Positions 62,740-64,000 of a DNA stretch of 64,000 bases are shown in pieces. The stretch lies in the NCBI RefSeq assembly GCF_003797825.1, contig NZ_RKME01000005.1, forward strand, positions 62,001 to 126,000, written 5' to 3'. Position 1 is the first letter of the stretch, and every line of letters begins with the position of its first letter. A program made the position numbers and the translations under genes. This DNA is from Gordonia sp. OPL2 (GTDB lineage: Bacteria; Actinomycetota; Actinomycetes; Mycobacteriales; Mycobacteriaceae). The notes under the pieces were generated by a model that worked only from the letters and a program-made list of their open reading frames with translations, was not told the origin of the DNA and made no database searches.

Positions 62740-64000
62740 ATGCCGATCCGCTACCTCACCGCCGAGCGGGTCCGGGAGGCGGAACACGCCACCGGACACC
62801 TCCTGGAGAACGGCACACTCATGCGCCGGGCATCGGCGGGAGTCGCGCACGTCGTGATCGGTGAACTCGACCGCACCGGGGGCGTCTACGGCCGACGGGT
62901 GGGGCTCGTCGTCGGCGCGGGCGACAACGGCGGTGACGCGCTCTATGCGGGGTCTGTTCTGCAGCGTCGCGGAGTCGCTTGCACCGCAGTGCTTCTCGCG
63001 CCCGAGAAAGCGCACGCCGGAGGTCGCGACGCCTTTCTGCGCGCCGGTGGCCGCGTGGCCTCGGCACTCCCGTCGGACCTCGACATCGTGATCGACGGTG
63101 TCGTCGGGATCGGCGGCCGGGGACCGCTGCGGCCTGCCGCCGCGGAGGTCTTCGCTGCACTCGCACCCGCCGACGCCGGGGGACCGCCCGTCGTGTCCGT
63201 CGACCTCCCCTCGGGCGTCGACGCCGACACGGGCGAGGTGCACGATCCCGCGGTGCAGGCCTCGGTCACCGTCACGTTCGGCGTTCCGCGGAACGCGCAC
63301 CTGCTCGCCGCGCCGAGATGCGGTCGCGTCGAGATCGTCGACATCGGACTCGGACCGGCCGGATCCGTCGGCGGCGTCGGTGGCGGACCGGTGTTCGAAT
63401 CGCTCTCCGACGACGACGTCGGGCGGCTGTGGCCCGTGCCCGGACCCGCCGACGACAAGTACACCCAGGGCGTGGTCGGCGTCATCGCGGGCTCCGCCCG
63501 TTATCCCGGCGCCGCACTTCTCGCGACGGGCGCCGCTGTCGCCGCCACCTCGGGCATGACCCGCTACGTGGGATCGGCCGGCGACGAGGTCGTCGCGCAT
63601 TTCCCCGAGGTGGTCGTCGCGCCGTCGCTCGCCGACGCGGGACGCGTGCAGGCCTGGGTCGTCGGACCGGGCGCCGGCACCGACGATGCCGCTCTGGCGC
63701 TGCTCCGCGAGGTCCTGTCGACCGACCTGCCGGTCCTTCTCGACGCGGACGGCCTGTCGCTGCTGGCGCGGCATCCCGAGCTGGTGATCGATCGTGCCGC
63801 GCCGACCCTGCTCACGCCGCACGCCGGTGAGTTCGCCCGGCTGACCGGCGCCGACCCGGGTGCCGATCGGCTCGGGGCGGTGCGTGATCTCGCCGCGCGT
63901 TGGCAGGTGACGGTCCTGCTGAAGGGCCGTATCACGCTGATCGCGGATCCGTCCGGTGACGTCCTGGGCAACGACGCCGGCAGCTCGTGGTCGGCGACCG
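62740..64000 (+). CDS. nnr: NAD(P)HX epimerase/dehydratase (3' end outside window)
   Basis: 420 codons without a stop to the window edge. The N-terminal YjeF-type epimerase has LVVGAGDNGGDALYAG (about residue 56) and VDLPSGVDADTGEVHDPAVQ (about 156). The C-terminal ADP-dependent dehydratase begins about 245 (KYTQGVVGVIAGSARYPGAA), with VLLDADGLSLL and LTPHAGEFARLTG (about 357). The enzyme repairs hydrated NADH/NADPH. ATG 62740 lies 7 bp after the glmS stop. It equals Rv3433c. Confidence 0.95.
   Translation, partial: MPIRYLTAERVREAEHATGHLLENGTLMRRASAGVAHVVIGELDRTGGVYGRRVGLVVGAGDNGGDALYAGSVLQRRGVACTAVLLAPEKAHAGGRDAFLRAGGRVASALPSDLDIVIDGVVGIGGRGPLRPAAAEVFAALAPADAGGPPVVSVDLPSGVDADTGEVHDPAVQASVTVTFGVPRNAHLLAAPRCGRVEIVDIGLGPAGSVGGVGGGPVFESLSDDDVGRLWPVPGPADDKYTQGVVGVIAGSARYPGAALLATGAAVAATSGMTRYVGSAGDEVVAHFPEVVVAPSLADAGRVQAWVVGPGAGTDDAALALLREVLSTDLPVLLDADGLSLLARHPELVIDRAAPTLLTPHAGEFARLTGADPGADRLGAVRDLAARWQVTVLLKGRITLIADPSGDVLGNDAGSSWSAT

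Noticed and set aside
1..64000. tRNA, rRNA, insertion sequences, prophage or integrase genes
   Set aside because: I saw no cloverleaf with a CCA-type end, no transposase or integrase motif and no terminal inverted repeats. A covariance-model scan would be decisive.

Overview
The window is high-GC actinobacterial DNA, most like the mycolic-acid bacteria (order Mycobacteriales; Gordonia or a close relative is my best guess, inferred and not proven). The signs are mycothiol S-conjugate amidase, an ESX/type VII secretion locus, a short-chain Z-isoprenyl diphosphate synthase, GTG/TTG starts, many 4-bp gene overlaps, and many starts that sit 5-9 nt after a TANNNT -10 box (leaderless). Gene order follows two blocks that I recall from M. 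tuberculosis. One is Rv1080c-Rv1110 (greA ... mca ... coaA, glyA, desA2, phoH2, fum, glpX, xseBA, ispH). The other is Rv3449-Rv3433c (mycP4, eccD4, eccC4, rplM, rpsI, glmM, glmS, NAD(P)HX repair). Here they are joined directly, and non-syntenic cassettes interrupt the first block.

Layout. 1-4.4 kb: the end of a DrrA-like ABC exporter, an SDR-like small protein, two tandem paralogues of unknown function and a DUF4352 protein. 4.5-9.7 kb: greA, a queuosine-precursor transporter, DUF4307, then mca, a small membrane protein and a DUF255 protein. 9.8-18.5 kb: accessory genes, comprising an SGNH hydrolase, a YciI/ECF sigma pair, TspO, a histidine phosphatase, a four-gene type VII secretion-like cassette, and a ddaH-rocD fusion broken by a frameshift and divergent from an Lrp regulator. 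18.5-24.4 kb: a 21-bp repeat cluster, aroG with an attenuator and Tyr-Trp-Phe leader peptide, a PopR/ClgR-like regulator facing a second clpP pair, PhoD and TrhA. 24.4-32.5 kb: isoprenyl synthase, MocR regulator, NAD(P)-binding and CMD proteins, coaA, DUF885, glyA, desA2. 32.6-38.8 kb: phoAT-phoH2, a 23-codon gene with its own terminator, an L,D-transpeptidase-like protein, a LmbE-like deacetylase, fum, glpX. 38.9-41.2 kb: a polar amino acid ABC importer with fused binding protein and permease. 41.3-45.3 kb: DUF4245, xseB/xseA, a lipid-droplet-type protein, ispH. 45.4-53.8 kb: ESX-4-like mycP, eccD, eccC and a secretion-associated protein. 53.9-64 kb: rplM-rpsI-glmM-HAD-SDR, a WXG-motif pair, an inactive-looking hydrolase, glmS and the start of nnr.

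How the genes work together. mca removes mycothiol conjugates. glmS and glmM feed UDP-GlcNAc to peptidoglycan and mycothiol synthesis. The ESX-4 core, a WXG-motif pair 4 kb away and a separate EspC/WXG-like cassette suggest type VII export. The regulator/clpP pair with shared operators resembles the Streptomyces PopR-ClpP3P4 circuit. The most notable local systems are that circuit, the aromatic attenuator, the 23-aa peptide unit, the broken ddaH-rocD fusion and the remodelled ESX-4 locus.
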